Shown here in pieces: positions 7,433 to 15,272 of a stretch of DNA of 49,571 nt (the first letter of the stretch is position 1; every line of letters starts with the position of its first letter). The stretch comes from Porticoccaceae bacterium (lineage in GTDB: Bacteria > Pseudomonadota > Gammaproteobacteria > Pseudomonadales > Porticoccaceae): positions 1 through 49,571 of the forward strand of contig PABE01000135.1 of NCBI GenBank assembly GCA_002702725.1, given 5' to 3'. A program made the translations under genes and the position numbers. The notes beneath the pieces were generated by a model that had not been told where the DNA came from, ran no database searches, and was given only the letters and a program-made list of their open reading frames with translations.

Positions 7433-8197
7433 CTACTTGAGCCAGGCCGCCAGACACACGGCGATGACCATCACCAGCAGGACCCAGCGAAGGACATTCT
7501 GGTCGACGGAAATCGCCACCCTGACCGACAGGCGCACCCCCACCACGGTGCCCAGGGCGAGCATCAGGCCCGGAACCCACAGCACCTGGTCGCGGATCAC
7601 GAACACCACCAGCGCCACACCGCTGAAGATGGCCGTACAGGCGAGTTTCAGGGCATTGGCGCGCACCAGGTCGTAGCGCAGCGCACCGGCCAGCGCCGCG
7701 ATCAGCACGAAGCCCACTGCCGCCTGAACAAAGCCGCCGTAGAGCCCGGCGGCGAACAGGCTGATCCAGCCGATGGGGGAATCCTTCAGCCTCAGGGGCT
7801 CGGTGCCCAGGGGCGGCGCAACGGTGGCGGGGCGCAATACGATCAACACGGCCATGGCAATCATGGTCAGCAACAGCACCGGTTCCAGCACCGTGGCGGG
7901 CAGGTAGGAGGCAATCAGCGCCCCGGCCAGTGAACCGGACACCGTCGGCACCAGGATCGGCACGATGGCGTCCCTGGCCAGCTTGCCGTGGCGGTTAAAG
8001 CTGCGGGTACCTTCGAGGGATTGCAAAAACACGCCGACCCGGTTGGTGGCGTTGGCAATATCGGCGGGCATGCCCAGCAACATCAGGGCCGGCAGGGTAA
8101 GCAGGGAGCCGCCCCCGGCCAGGGCGTTGATAAACCCGGCGAGAACCCCGGACGCCACCAGCAGGGAGCCGGTCAGCCAGGTGATTTGATAGTCCAT
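7433..8197 (-). CDS. TSUP-family (TauE/SafE) membrane permease
   Basis: The 254-residue protein is almost entirely hydrophobic, with seven to eight predicted membrane segments. The family signature GVLAGFINALAGGGSLLTLP lies near the N-terminus and is partly repeated in the second half (AAGLYGGFVQAAVGFVLI). TSUP proteins move sulfite, sulfoacetate and other sulfur or organic anions. The substrate cannot be read from the sequence. It is upstream of the MFS gene on the same strand, and 128 bases downstream of the mtrB-like gene. Confidence 0.88.
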   Translation of the reverse strand: MDYQITWLTGSLLVASGVLAGFINALAGGGSLLTLPALMLLGMPADIANATNRVGVFLQSLEGTRSFNRHGKLARDAIVPILVPTVSGSLAGALIASYLPATVLEPVLLLTMIAMAVLIVLRPATVAPPLGTEPLRLKDSPIGWISLFAAGLYGGFVQAAVGFVLIAALAGALRYDLVRANALKLACTAIFSGVALVVFVIRDQVLWVPGLMLALGTVVGVRLSVRVAISVDQNVLRWVLLVMVIAVCLAAWLK

Positions 8198-8325
8198 GTA
8201 AGGTCTCTTGTGAAAAGGGGCCGGTGGCGCAGTGTGACAACGATTCGATCCCCGGTTGCATTGCCAGGGTCCGCCCCGTTGTTACCTCGCTTTGCCCGCC
8301 TGCGGCCGGAACACCGCAAACCCTA

Positions 8326-10359
8326 TCACAGGCTGTCGAAATCGTGTCGCACCGAAACCATCACCGCATGACCATCGTAGGACGGCATGCCCCAGCCGAA
8401 CCCAAGGGCGGTGAAATCCGCCGCGTCCCAGGCCCAGTCGTCACCCCGGAAACGTTCGAACAGGTAGCGAACGGTAAAACGGAGATCCGGTCTGTACTGC
8501 CAGTTAACTGTGCTCTCAATCCGCTGGGTGTCGACGCCGAACCCCGGCAGGGTATCGGAGGTCCCGCCAACTTCGCCGGTATCGGCATCCGCCAGCCACC
8601 GGCTGCGATAGTCGCTGTCATTGTCGCTGTGGCTGATATCCAGGCTGGCATCCAGTGCCGGGCTGACCTGCCAGCGAAAATTGATGCCAACGGTGCGGCT
8701 ATCGTCGTCAATCCATTGCCGCCAGGGGGCATTGGCGTAGCTCGGGCTGCCCGTCGGATGAAACTCAAGCCCGTTCTGGCTGATTTCAAACGCCTGGTAC
8801 AGGGCATAGGCGCTGACCGCAAGCGCCTTGCGCGGCTGCCAGGAAACATTCAGGGAGACTTCATCGCTGGTGCGGCCCCGCAGCCCGTAGGCGGGGTTGT
8901 CGAAATCGTCGTTAATGCGCCGGTAACTGCCGGCCAGCAGGGTCCGCTCGGACAGCGGCAAATCACCGCTCACCTGATACTGGGTGGAGCGACCGGCCAG
9001 CAGGTATTCCGGCAACGCCTGGGAGGGCGCCGAGATGGATGCCTCACGGGCGTCGGACAGGTCGCTGTCGCGCTCTTCGGCCACTACTTTAAGACGAAGT
9101 GCCAGGGCGCCAAGGTCGGGCAGGCGCAATTCGCTCCACAGTTGCGTTGTGTCCAGGTCGTCCCGGAAGCGGATATCGCTGCGGGTGGTGCGCTCAACCG
9201 CTTCAAACTCCAGCCCTGCCCGGAGTCGCCACTGGCCCGGCAGTCGGTAGCGGGCGTCCGCAGACCAGCGCTGGCGCCGGTGATCGTACAAATGGCTGAA
9301 GCCTGTGGCCGAGATCGGCAGCACATCGGTGCGGTTGTCCCGGTCCCGGTAGTCCCACCGCAAGCGATAACCGAACCGCGCATTTACCTGGGCGCGGTAG
9401 GCCAGACGCAGGTCGGTATCAACCCGGCGGGCGTCGAGGGAGTCGATCAGGGCCGAGCCCGCGGGCATCAGCGGCTCCAGAAATCCGTCGTCCTGCCGGG
9501 CATCGGCGCGACTGATATACCAGGACACCTGCCGCGCCGGGCCAAACCGGTAGTGGCCGTCGAGACTGATGCGGCTGATATCGTTATCGGGGGCGAGATC
9601 CAGGGTTCGCAGGGGCGCGGTGGTGTTGACCGGGTTGGCAAAGGTGAGCGACCGGGCGTGGTTGGTGTACCGGGCGTAGTACCAGCCGGTATTCAAAACC
9701 CACTGCCCACCCTGGTAGGCGAGCTGCAGATCGACGGTGTCCTGGCGCTGATCCACCGGCGCCGGGATCAGCACCGCATCGCCAAACCGCTCACTGGCGC
9801 CGGTAATGCGTGTGCCTTCCTTGTCTTCGCTGGCCAGGGTCGCGGTCAAACGCCACTGCCCCCAGCGGCGCATAAGATCGAGTGAGCCCTGCTGCCGACG
9901 CACTCCGGCATGGCCGACAAAGCCCCGGGCACCCGCAAGTCCGGCATAGTCCGGCGGCAGGGATTGCACAGACCCGTCCCCCGGATAGACAGAGACAAAA
10001 CGCTCACGGGAAATGGCTTCGAATTCCCGCAGATCAAAGCCTATACGGTAGTCTCCCTGGCGGGCCAGATAGCCGCCGGCAAGGTTTTGCGCCAGGTCCG
10101 CGCTGGCGTGAAACCCGCCACTGCGGTAACGGTCATCGCCATCACGCCATTGGTAACCAACTGCACCAAGGGCGAAGGCCCGGTCCGTTTGCAAAAGCTG
10201 CCGGTATTCGCCGAATCGGCCATTGCCGTTTTCCGAGAGGCCGGCACCGAACTCCAGCCAGGTACTGACGTCATCGTCGCCGGCGCTGGCAAGGGAAGGG
10301 GTGGCCGCCAGGCTAACGACCCCACAACCGATCAATGCGCGCATCGTGGACATTGTCAC
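8326..10359 (-). CDS. mtrB: MtrB/PioB-type outer-membrane beta-barrel of an electron conduit
   Basis: The 677-residue protein starts with a signal peptide (about residues 1-26, ending ASA) and then consists of alternating polar/hydrophobic strands rich in Tyr, Trp and Arg, the pattern of a large outer-membrane barrel. Length and position match MtrB/PioB/MtoB (about 700-800 residues), which sheathe a decaheme cytochrome through the outer membrane. The gene starts three bases after the decaheme cytochrome gene, which is the main support for the call. The N-terminal CxxC known from Shewanella MtrB is not seen. It is the last gene of the four-gene operon. The alternative is an unrelated barrel, but adjacency to a decaheme protein makes that unlikely. 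Confidence 0.85.
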   Translation of the reverse strand: MTMSTMRALIGCGVVSLAATPSLASAGDDDVSTWLEFGAGLSENGNGRFGEYRQLLQTDRAFALGAVGYQWRDGDDRYRSGGFHASADLAQNLAGGYLARQGDYRIGFDLREFEAISRERFVSVYPGDGSVQSLPPDYAGLAGARGFVGHAGVRRQQGSLDLMRRWGQWRLTATLASEDKEGTRITGASERFGDAVLIPAPVDQRQDTVDLQLAYQGGQWVLNTGWYYARYTNHARSLTFANPVNTTAPLRTLDLAPDNDISRISLDGHYRFGPARQVSWYISRADARQDDGFLEPLMPAGSALIDSLDARRVDTDLRLAYRAQVNARFGYRLRWDYRDRDNRTDVLPISATGFSHLYDHRRQRWSADARYRLPGQWRLRAGLEFEAVERTTRSDIRFRDDLDTTQLWSELRLPDLGALALRLKVVAEERDSDLSDAREASISAPSQALPEYLLAGRSTQYQVSGDLPLSERTLLAGSYRRINDDFDNPAYGLRGRTSDEVSLNVSWQPRKALAVSAYALYQAFEISQNGLEFHPTGSPSYANAPWRQWIDDDSRTVGINFRWQVSPALDASLDISHSDNDSDYRSRWLADADTGEVGGTSDTLPGFGVDTQRIESTVNWQYRPDLRFTVRYLFERFRGDDWAWDAADFTALGFGWGMPSYDGHAVMVSVRHDFDSL

Positions 10360-10362
10360 CCC

Positions 10363-11229
10363 CTATCGCCGGAAGGTACTGCTGGCCGGCTGGTTACCGC
10401 CGTGCACCTGGCTGTGGCAGTTGGTGCAGGACTGACCGACGATGTTGATATCCCTGCCACCGAGTTGATTGCTGTCATAGAGACGGCCCGGGTGTCGGGA
10501 CGCGATGTGACACTGCTGGCACAGGAACGGCTCCCGGGCCTTGAGCAGGGAGTCATTGACGGATGCATGTGGCAGGTGGCAGTGGCTGCAGTCGTCCTGA
10601 ACGGGTTCGTGTTCGAACAGGAACGGACCGCGTTTCTCGGCGTGGCACTGGTAGCAGGTGTCGTTGAGGGTAGGGCCGGTGAGTCCGCTGAGGGAGTTGC
10701 CACCATGGGGTGCATGGCAGTCAGTGCACTGCACCTGGCCGTCCGCCATCGGGTGATGGGAAAACTTCATTACGGCCATTTTTTCCCGCTGGTGACAATC
10801 GGTACAGACCTCAAACTGGCTTTGTCGCTCCTGCACCGGATCAATGGCACTGTGAATGGCATGGCAGGAGGCACAACCCACCTGAGCCGCACTGTGCTCA
10901 CTGAACGCCCAATGGCTAATCGCCTCACCGGTGTGGCAGGTAAGGCACTTTTCCTCACCGTCACTCTGGCCGCGGGCAAAGCGGATATCCGGGGGCTGGC
11001 CCGGGTTGGTGAGATGGGCCTGGCTGGCGCCGTGGCAATCTGTGCAGCCAACCCCCGCTTGCCCGCTTTGGGGGTCGGCCCCCAGTCCGTGGACCCGGTG
11101 ACTGATGCCCCCCTGGGCGACAGCGCGATGGCAACCGAGGCAGCTGGCATCTGGCCCCTGAGCGAGGGCCGGTTCACCCAGCAGCAGGTAAAGCCCGAAA
11201 AGCGGAATCAGATACCGGAGGGTTTTCAT
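10363..11229 (-). CDS. mtrA: periplasmic decaheme c-type cytochrome, MtrA/PioA/DmsE family
   Basis: The 288-residue protein has a Sec signal peptide (about 1-24, ending ALAQ) and exactly ten CxxCH motifs, at C30, C62, C95, C119, C142, C168, C192, C214, C237 and C268. Many free histidines can serve as distal heme ligands. Ten hemes in under 300 residues with an MtrB-like gene next door defines the MtrA/MtoA/PioA/DmsE group, whose members form a heme wire inside an outer-membrane barrel. Its start overlaps the stop of the b5-like gene by four bases, so translation is coupled. Direction of electron flow (iron oxidation or extracellular reduction) cannot be told from this gene alone. Confidence 0.95.
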   Translation of the reverse strand: MKTLRYLIPLFGLYLLLGEPALAQGPDASCLGCHRAVAQGGISHRVHGLGADPQSGQAGVGCTDCHGASQAHLTNPGQPPDIRFARGQSDGEEKCLTCHTGEAISHWAFSEHSAAQVGCASCHAIHSAIDPVQERQSQFEVCTDCHQREKMAVMKFSHHPMADGQVQCTDCHAPHGGNSLSGLTGPTLNDTCYQCHAEKRGPFLFEHEPVQDDCSHCHLPHASVNDSLLKAREPFLCQQCHIASRHPGRLYDSNQLGGRDINIVGQSCTNCHSQVHGGNQPASSTFRR

Positions 11230-11588
11230 GGTGCCGATTCAGCCAGGACACCGATCTGGAATTCCTCGAGCATAGCCCAGGCGGTCGAGCTGTGGTCGCG
11301 TCCATAGCCCTTGGTGCGCATGCCTTCGGTGGCCTCCTTGCCGCACCAGGGCAACAGCACGCTGGGCGGGGTGGGATGCCTGGCCACATAGGTACTGATG
11401 TCGTAGACCTTGCCTTCGATGACCAGCCAGCAATCGTCCTCGGCGGCATGGGCGGCAACCTCTTCGAGGCTGTAGCCGGGGGTTGCCGGCGTCGCCCCCT
11501 TTTCGCCGGTCGCCAGGACATTGACCGCCAGCAGGGTGGCAATACAGGACCAGAACGCGATAAAGGCCGAATAGCAGAATTTTTTCAT
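11226..11588 (-). CDS. small exported or membrane-anchored cytochrome b5-like protein
   Basis: This 120-residue protein has an N-terminal hydrophobic segment (about 7-27), either a signal peptide or an anchor. A cytochrome b5 fold follows: YSLEEVAAH, then DDCWLVIEGKVYDISTYVARHP, then GMRTKGYGRDHSS and EEFQIG. H71 and H99 are in the places of the two heme ligands. The usual HPGG is HPTPP here. The gene overlaps both neighbours by ATGA, between the flavocytochrome and the decaheme cytochrome, so it may carry electrons between them in the periplasm. That role is inferred from order and location. Confidence 0.85.
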   Translation of the reverse strand: MKKFCYSAFIAFWSCIATLLAVNVLATGEKGATPATPGYSLEEVAAHAAEDDCWLVIEGKVYDISTYVARHPTPPSVLLPWCGKEATEGMRTKGYGRDHSSTAWAMLEEFQIGVLAESAP

Positions 11589-12883
11589 AGCAGGTTGAAC
11601 TCCTCGGTGTGAAGCCGCCGTCGGGATACCCCGTTCGCCAGCGCCAGATCACGGGCCAATTGCAGTAGCGGTCCGGGACCACAGATATAGACCTCGCGAC
11701 TGGCGATGTCCCGACAGTGGTAGCGCAGGAAGTCGGAGGACAAGGGCCCGTGTTTATAAAAGTAATGCACAGTTAAGTTGAACCCGGGCAGTGTTGCATT
11801 GAGTTGGCGCAACTCCTCCACGAATAGGGCCCTGGCTTCGTCCTGAATACAGTAAATCAAACCGATGTCCACCGCCTCGCCACGGCCGGCAAGCCAGCGG
11901 ACGCGGCCCAGAAAGGGTGTAATACCGATACCGCCGGCAATCCACAGCTCCCGGCCCGATGACTTGGGAAAAAAGTCACCGTAGGGCCCGGTGAGAGCCA
12001 CCGCCGTGCCCGGCACCACCGACTGCAGGGCTCGACTGGCGTCACCCAGGTCCTTGACGGCCACCCGCAACACCGCTTCATCCGGGGACGACGACAATGT
12101 GTACGGATGTTCCTCGCCCCTGCCGTGCAGATTCCGTTGCTGGTGGCACAGGTAGACGAACTGGCCCGCCCGATAGGCCATTGGTCTGGCCAACGCTTCC
12201 AGTGACAGCTCCACGACATTGGGCGCAACCCTGTGAACAACACTCACCCGATAGGGGTAGCGATGCCGCCATCGCGCCAGAATCAATCCGTAGACCAACG
12301 CCGCCAACGCGAGGGTGGCCAGTGTCCACCACAACCACTGGCTGTAGGGGGATTCAATGGAGCGGGAAAGCGCAAGGGTATGGACCAGACCAAAAACCGC
12401 GGTCACCGCCGAAAGCCTGTGAATGGACTTCCATCGCTGGTACTTCGGTGGACCGAAAAAGCCGAGGCTCGGCGCCATAAACACCATCATTGAGACCAGC
12501 GCGATCCAGCCCAGCCACACCGCCCCTCCGCCGTCCGGCGGGAACAACACACCGATCGCCACGGACAGCGACAGTGGCACGGCGGCCATGGCCAGCAGCA
12601 AGGGGTGGACGAGCAGGAGGAGAAAAGCGCCGCAACCGAGCAAATGGTGGGTATTCCACAGTTTTGTCAGCCCTCCGAACCAGCGATCAACACCGGGCAG
12701 GCGAAAACTCACCGCCGCCGCAACCAGTAACATGCCAAATCCCGCAATGCCCGCGATTCGGCCGAGAAAGTTGAGCCAGTCGCCGGGGGCGCTCGATGCC
12801 GGCGGAGCGTGAAAAGCTGCCACCACCGCGGGTGCAAGGGCGACGAGCCAGAGGAGTGCGTGCGCCAGGGCTTTATTATTCAT
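11585..12883 (-). CDS. ferric-reductase/NADPH-oxidase-like transmembrane flavocytochrome
   Basis: The 432-residue protein has six to seven N-terminal membrane helices with two His pairs, H80/H93 and H155/H168. Each pair is 13 residues apart, the pattern that stacks two b hemes across the membrane in FRE/NOX enzymes. The C-terminal half is an FNR-type reductase with HPYTLSS (259-265) for FAD, GGIGITPF (317-324) and CGPGP (401-405) for NAD(P)H. No 2Fe-2S domain follows. It should pass electrons from cytosolic NAD(P)H to the periplasmic face. It is first in the operon with the b5-like, decaheme and barrel genes. ATG 12883 is preferred to an in-frame upstream start at 12931 because the hydrophobic N-terminus begins there. 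Confidence 0.88.
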   Translation of the reverse strand: MNNKALAHALLWLVALAPAVVAAFHAPPASSAPGDWLNFLGRIAGIAGFGMLLVAAAVSFRLPGVDRWFGGLTKLWNTHHLLGCGAFLLLLVHPLLLAMAAVPLSLSVAIGVLFPPDGGGAVWLGWIALVSMMVFMAPSLGFFGPPKYQRWKSIHRLSAVTAVFGLVHTLALSRSIESPYSQWLWWTLATLALAALVYGLILARWRHRYPYRVSVVHRVAPNVVELSLEALARPMAYRAGQFVYLCHQQRNLHGRGEEHPYTLSSSPDEAVLRVAVKDLGDASRALQSVVPGTAVALTGPYGDFFPKSSGRELWIAGGIGITPFLGRVRWLAGRGEAVDIGLIYCIQDEARALFVEELRQLNATLPGFNLTVHYFYKHGPLSSDFLRYHCRDIASREVYICGPGPLLQLARDLALANGVSRRRLHTEEFNLL

Positions 12884-12913
12884 CAATCCGCCATCCTGCT
12901 TCCTTGGGTGCCG

Positions 12914-12944
12914 TTGAAACGGTTTTATCATTCACGATTATAAT
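12914..12944 (+). promoter_or_regulatory. promoter in the divergent PA2779-like / electron-conduit region
   Basis: TTGAAA (12914-12919) and TATAAT (12939-12944) face right, with a long 19-base spacer (18 if TGAAAC is used). The -10 lies in the palindrome ATTATAAT (12937-12944), so the left-facing operon could use the same bases as its own -10, though no good -35 is seen on that side. Confidence 0.45.
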
Positions 12945-13057
12945 GACTTGCGTTCAGGATTGTGACCTGCTGCGGATTTCTCCGCCGGTTTTATGGTCTA
13001 CTGTAGTGAATGTTAACAGCTGTTTCATCAACCACCTGCTCGACAAGGAGAACACCC

Positions 13058-13447
13058 ATGTCCCACGCCTTGAAAAAACGCGCCCGTATTATCGCCTACG
13101 CGATGATGGCTTTTTTCTCCCTGGCAACCGTACAGATGCCTGCCCACGCTGCGCTATTAAGTACAGATGCACTGGTATCCAAGGCGGAGCTTCAGGATCA
13201 ACGGGACGCCCTGACCCAACAATTGCTGAGAGACGATGTCAAAAAGGAACTGCTGTCCCTTGGCGTTGATCCCGCCGACGTGGAAACCCGCATCAACAGC
13301 ATGACCGCCAGCGAAATCAGCCAGGTACAGGGTCATCTGGCTAACCTGCCCGCCGGCGGCAGCGCCCTCGGAACCGTGGCGCTGGTGCTGGTCATTCTGA
13401 TCCTGCTGGAGATTGCCGGCGTTATCGATATCTTCCCCAAACTCTGA
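13058..13447 (+). CDS. PA2779-like small secreted/membrane protein
   Basis: This 129-residue protein starts with a basic N-terminus and a signal-like hydrophobic stretch (IIAYAMMAFFSLATVQMPAHA). A polar helical middle follows (QRDALTQQLLRDDVKKELLSLGVDPADVETRI). The C-terminus is a hydrophobic helix (TVALVLVILILLEIAGV) ending IDIFPKL. This layout is that of the PA2779 family, which is usually next to a PA2778-type peptidase, as here. Function is not established. ATG 13058 follows AAGGAG at ideal spacing, so longer frames are rejected. Confidence 0.8.
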   Translation: MSHALKKRARIIAYAMMAFFSLATVQMPAHAALLSTDALVSKAELQDQRDALTQQLLRDDVKKELLSLGVDPADVETRINSMTASEISQVQGHLANLPAGGSALGTVALVLVILILLEIAGVIDIFPKL

Positions 13448-13456
13448 GCCCCGCCG

Positions 13457-13483
13457 TTGCCCCGGACATCGCCTCCGGGGCAA
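13457..13483 (+). repeat. strong hairpin between the PA2779-like and PA2778-like genes
   Basis: TTGCCCCGGA (13457-13466) and TCCGGGGCAA (13474-13483) form a perfect 10-bp stem with a 7-base loop. It starts ten bases after the upstream stop codon. No T-run follows, so it is more likely an mRNA-stabilising or partial-termination element that sets the ratio of the two products than a full terminator. Confidence 0.6.
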
Positions 13484-13501
13484 CATCACCCGCATACCCC
13501 T

Positions 13502-14443
13502 GTGAAACTACCTTTAAATACCCTCTTTATCGCGCTACTCCTGGTGCTGGCCGGGTGCAGCACAACCCCGCAGACCGACAAACTCCTGGGCTCCACACCG
13601 GTTCGGGAGCCCGCGTATCGGGAACTGGTCGACGTACCGTTCTTTCCCCAGGCCCTGTATCAGTGTGGCCCCGCGGCGTTGGCCACTGTACTTCAGCATA
13701 GTGGCATCGCGGTTACGCCGGAAGCCCTGGTAGCCAGGGTTTATGTGCCCGAGCGACAGGGATCGTTTCAGGTGGAAATGGTGGCGGCAAGCCGGCAGTA
13801 CGAGCGGCTGCCCTACGTTCTGCCACCCCGGTTGCAGGCCCTTCTCGATGCTATCGACGCCGGCCAGCCTGTACTGATTCTCCAGAATCTCGGCCTTGAC
13901 TGGTATCCCCGATGGCACTATGCCGTCGTGGTCGGCTACGACCTCAAGGCCGAGAAACTGTTTTTGCGCTCGGGAACCACGCGGCGCTATGAGATGGCAA
14001 TGCGGTTGTTTGAACGGACCTGGCGACGGGCGGATCACTGGGCCATGGTGACGATGGTTCCCGGCCAGATACCGCCCAATGCCGATAAAAGGCGCTATTT
14101 CCTCGCCGCCGCCGCCTTCGAACAGTTTGCCTCACCGGCTGCGGTCCGGGAGGTCTGGCAACGGGGAATCGAGGAATGGCCCGGCGATGCCGATATCGGG
14201 CTTGGGTTCGGTAACTTCCTCTACAATCAGGGAGCGTACCGGCAGGCCGAGCACACCTACCGGCAGGTCATTGACGATAACAGTGATTTCGCACCCGCCT
14301 ACAACAATCTGGCGGAAGCGCTGCTGGCGCAGGATCGCGCCGCTGATGCCCTTCCCCACGCAGCCAGGGCGTTGGAGCTCGGTACCGAAGATACCAACCT
14401 CTATCGGGAGACTTACCGGAAAGTGCTGGAGGCAGCACAGTAA
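13502..14443 (+). CDS. PA2778-like C39-type cysteine peptidase lipoprotein with TPR repeats
   Basis: The 313-residue protein begins with a lipoprotein signal whose lipobox is LAGC (C19). A papain-like C39 domain follows, with the catalytic Cys in QCGPAALATVL (C55) and a His in RWHYAVVVGYD. The C-terminal third contains TPR-like helices (NQGAYRQAEHTYRQVIDD; APAYNNLAEALLAQDRAADAL). This is the PA2778 family layout. It probably acts at the outer membrane or in the periplasm, possibly on the PA2779-like partner, but its substrate is unknown. GTG 13502 is chosen because the signal peptide starts there; the longer frame begins at a TTG within a hairpin. Confidence 0.82.
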   Translation: MKLPLNTLFIALLLVLAGCSTTPQTDKLLGSTPVREPAYRELVDVPFFPQALYQCGPAALATVLQHSGIAVTPEALVARVYVPERQGSFQVEMVAASRQYERLPYVLPPRLQALLDAIDAGQPVLILQNLGLDWYPRWHYAVVVGYDLKAEKLFLRSGTTRRYEMAMRLFERTWRRADHWAMVTMVPGQIPPNADKRRYFLAAAAFEQFASPAAVREVWQRGIEEWPGDADIGLGFGNFLYNQGAYRQAEHTYRQVIDDNSDFAPAYNNLAEALLAQDRAADALPHAARALELGTEDTNLYRETYRKVLEAAQ

Positions 14444-14530
14444 CCGCCCCATAATCCTTACTGCCCAGGCTATGAACTTTTTTCCGCGCCGTGGAATCAA
14501 AGCTCTGGCAAACCTACAATGGAGAACACC

Positions 14531-15061
14531 ATGAACAAGTCAATGATCGCCGGTATCGTCGTCGGCGCGGTTATCGCCACCGCCGGAGCAGCCATCGGCG
14601 GATACAAATTGCTGGAGGAATCTTCCCCCACCCATGCCGAGGTACTCGCCGTAGAAAAGATTACTGACACCGTCGAGACCCCGAGGGAGGTCTGCGAGGA
14701 AGTCCAGGTTACCCGCCAAAAGCAACCCAGGGATGACAAGCAGATTCTCGGCACCGTCGCCGGCGCCGTGGTGGGCGGTGTTCTGGGTAACCAGGTCGGC
14801 GGTGGCACCGGCAAGAAAATCGCCACTGTCGCGGGGGCCGCTGCAGGTGGCTACGCGGGCAAGAAAACCCAGGAGCGAATGCAGGCCGACGACACCTATA
14901 CGACCACCGAAACCCAATGCCATACCGTCTACGACAGCAAGGATGTGACCACCGGCTATAACGTCACCTACCGCATCGGCGATGAAGAGGGCACCGTCCG
15001 TATGGACCATGAACCCGGAGACAGGATTCCGCTGGAAAACGGTAAACTGAAGATCCAGTGA
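14531..15061 (+). CDS. glycine-zipper 2TM-domain envelope protein
   Basis: The 176-residue protein has an N-terminal hydrophobic anchor or signal (MIAGIVVGAVIATAGAAIGG). The central glycine-zipper block (GTVAGAVVGGVLGNQVGGGTG, then AGAAAGGYAGKKTQ) is shared with SlyB/17-kDa-antigen-like envelope proteins. The C-terminal part (TGYNVTYRIGDEEGTVRMDHEPG) is a small beta domain commonly fused to it. There is no lipobox cysteine. ATG 14531 follows GGAG. The role is probably structural in the cell envelope; no specific function is known. Confidence 0.8.
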   Translation: MNKSMIAGIVVGAVIATAGAAIGGYKLLEESSPTHAEVLAVEKITDTVETPREVCEEVQVTRQKQPRDDKQILGTVAGAVVGGVLGNQVGGGTGKKIATVAGAAAGGYAGKKTQERMQADDTYTTTETQCHTVYDSKDVTTGYNVTYRIGDEEGTVRMDHEPGDRIPLENGKLKIQ

Positions 15062-15178
15062 TTCATCAACCGGGACAGTGCTGACAGGGACAAGTATTAT
15101 TCACAAAGCGGTCGGTGGGGTTTGTCCTGCTCACACAGACGACAGCGGTTTCACGCAGTCAGAAATCGTTCCGGAAGT

Positions 15179-15199
15179 GGCCAGGGGCTCTCCCTGGCC
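15179..15199. terminator. hairpin between convergent genes
   Basis: GGCCAGGG (15179-15186) and CCCTGGCC (15192-15199) make a perfect 8-bp stem with a 5-base loop, in the 211-base gap between the glycine-zipper gene and the convergent sulfatase-like gene. Only CGTTT follows, so termination may be partial. Nothing else is recognised in the gap. Confidence 0.5.
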
Positions 15200-15272
15200 C
15201 GTTTGCAGCCATTCCCGCCGCAAGAATGAAAACAGGGTGACTGGGAGACAAATACATTTCAACAACGCGGTT

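Noticed and set aside
8215-8265. tRNA-like text (GGCGCAG … GATTCGATCCCCGG) before mtrB end
   Set aside because: It recalls a D-arm and a T-arm, but no anticodon arm or acceptor stem can be drawn, so it is not called as a tRNA.
8224-11307. Long rightward ORFs opposite the mtrB- and mtrA-like genes
   Set aside because: They mirror the codon pattern of the real leftward genes. The leftward frames have signal peptides, ten CxxCH motifs and coupled starts; the rightward frames have nothing recognisable.
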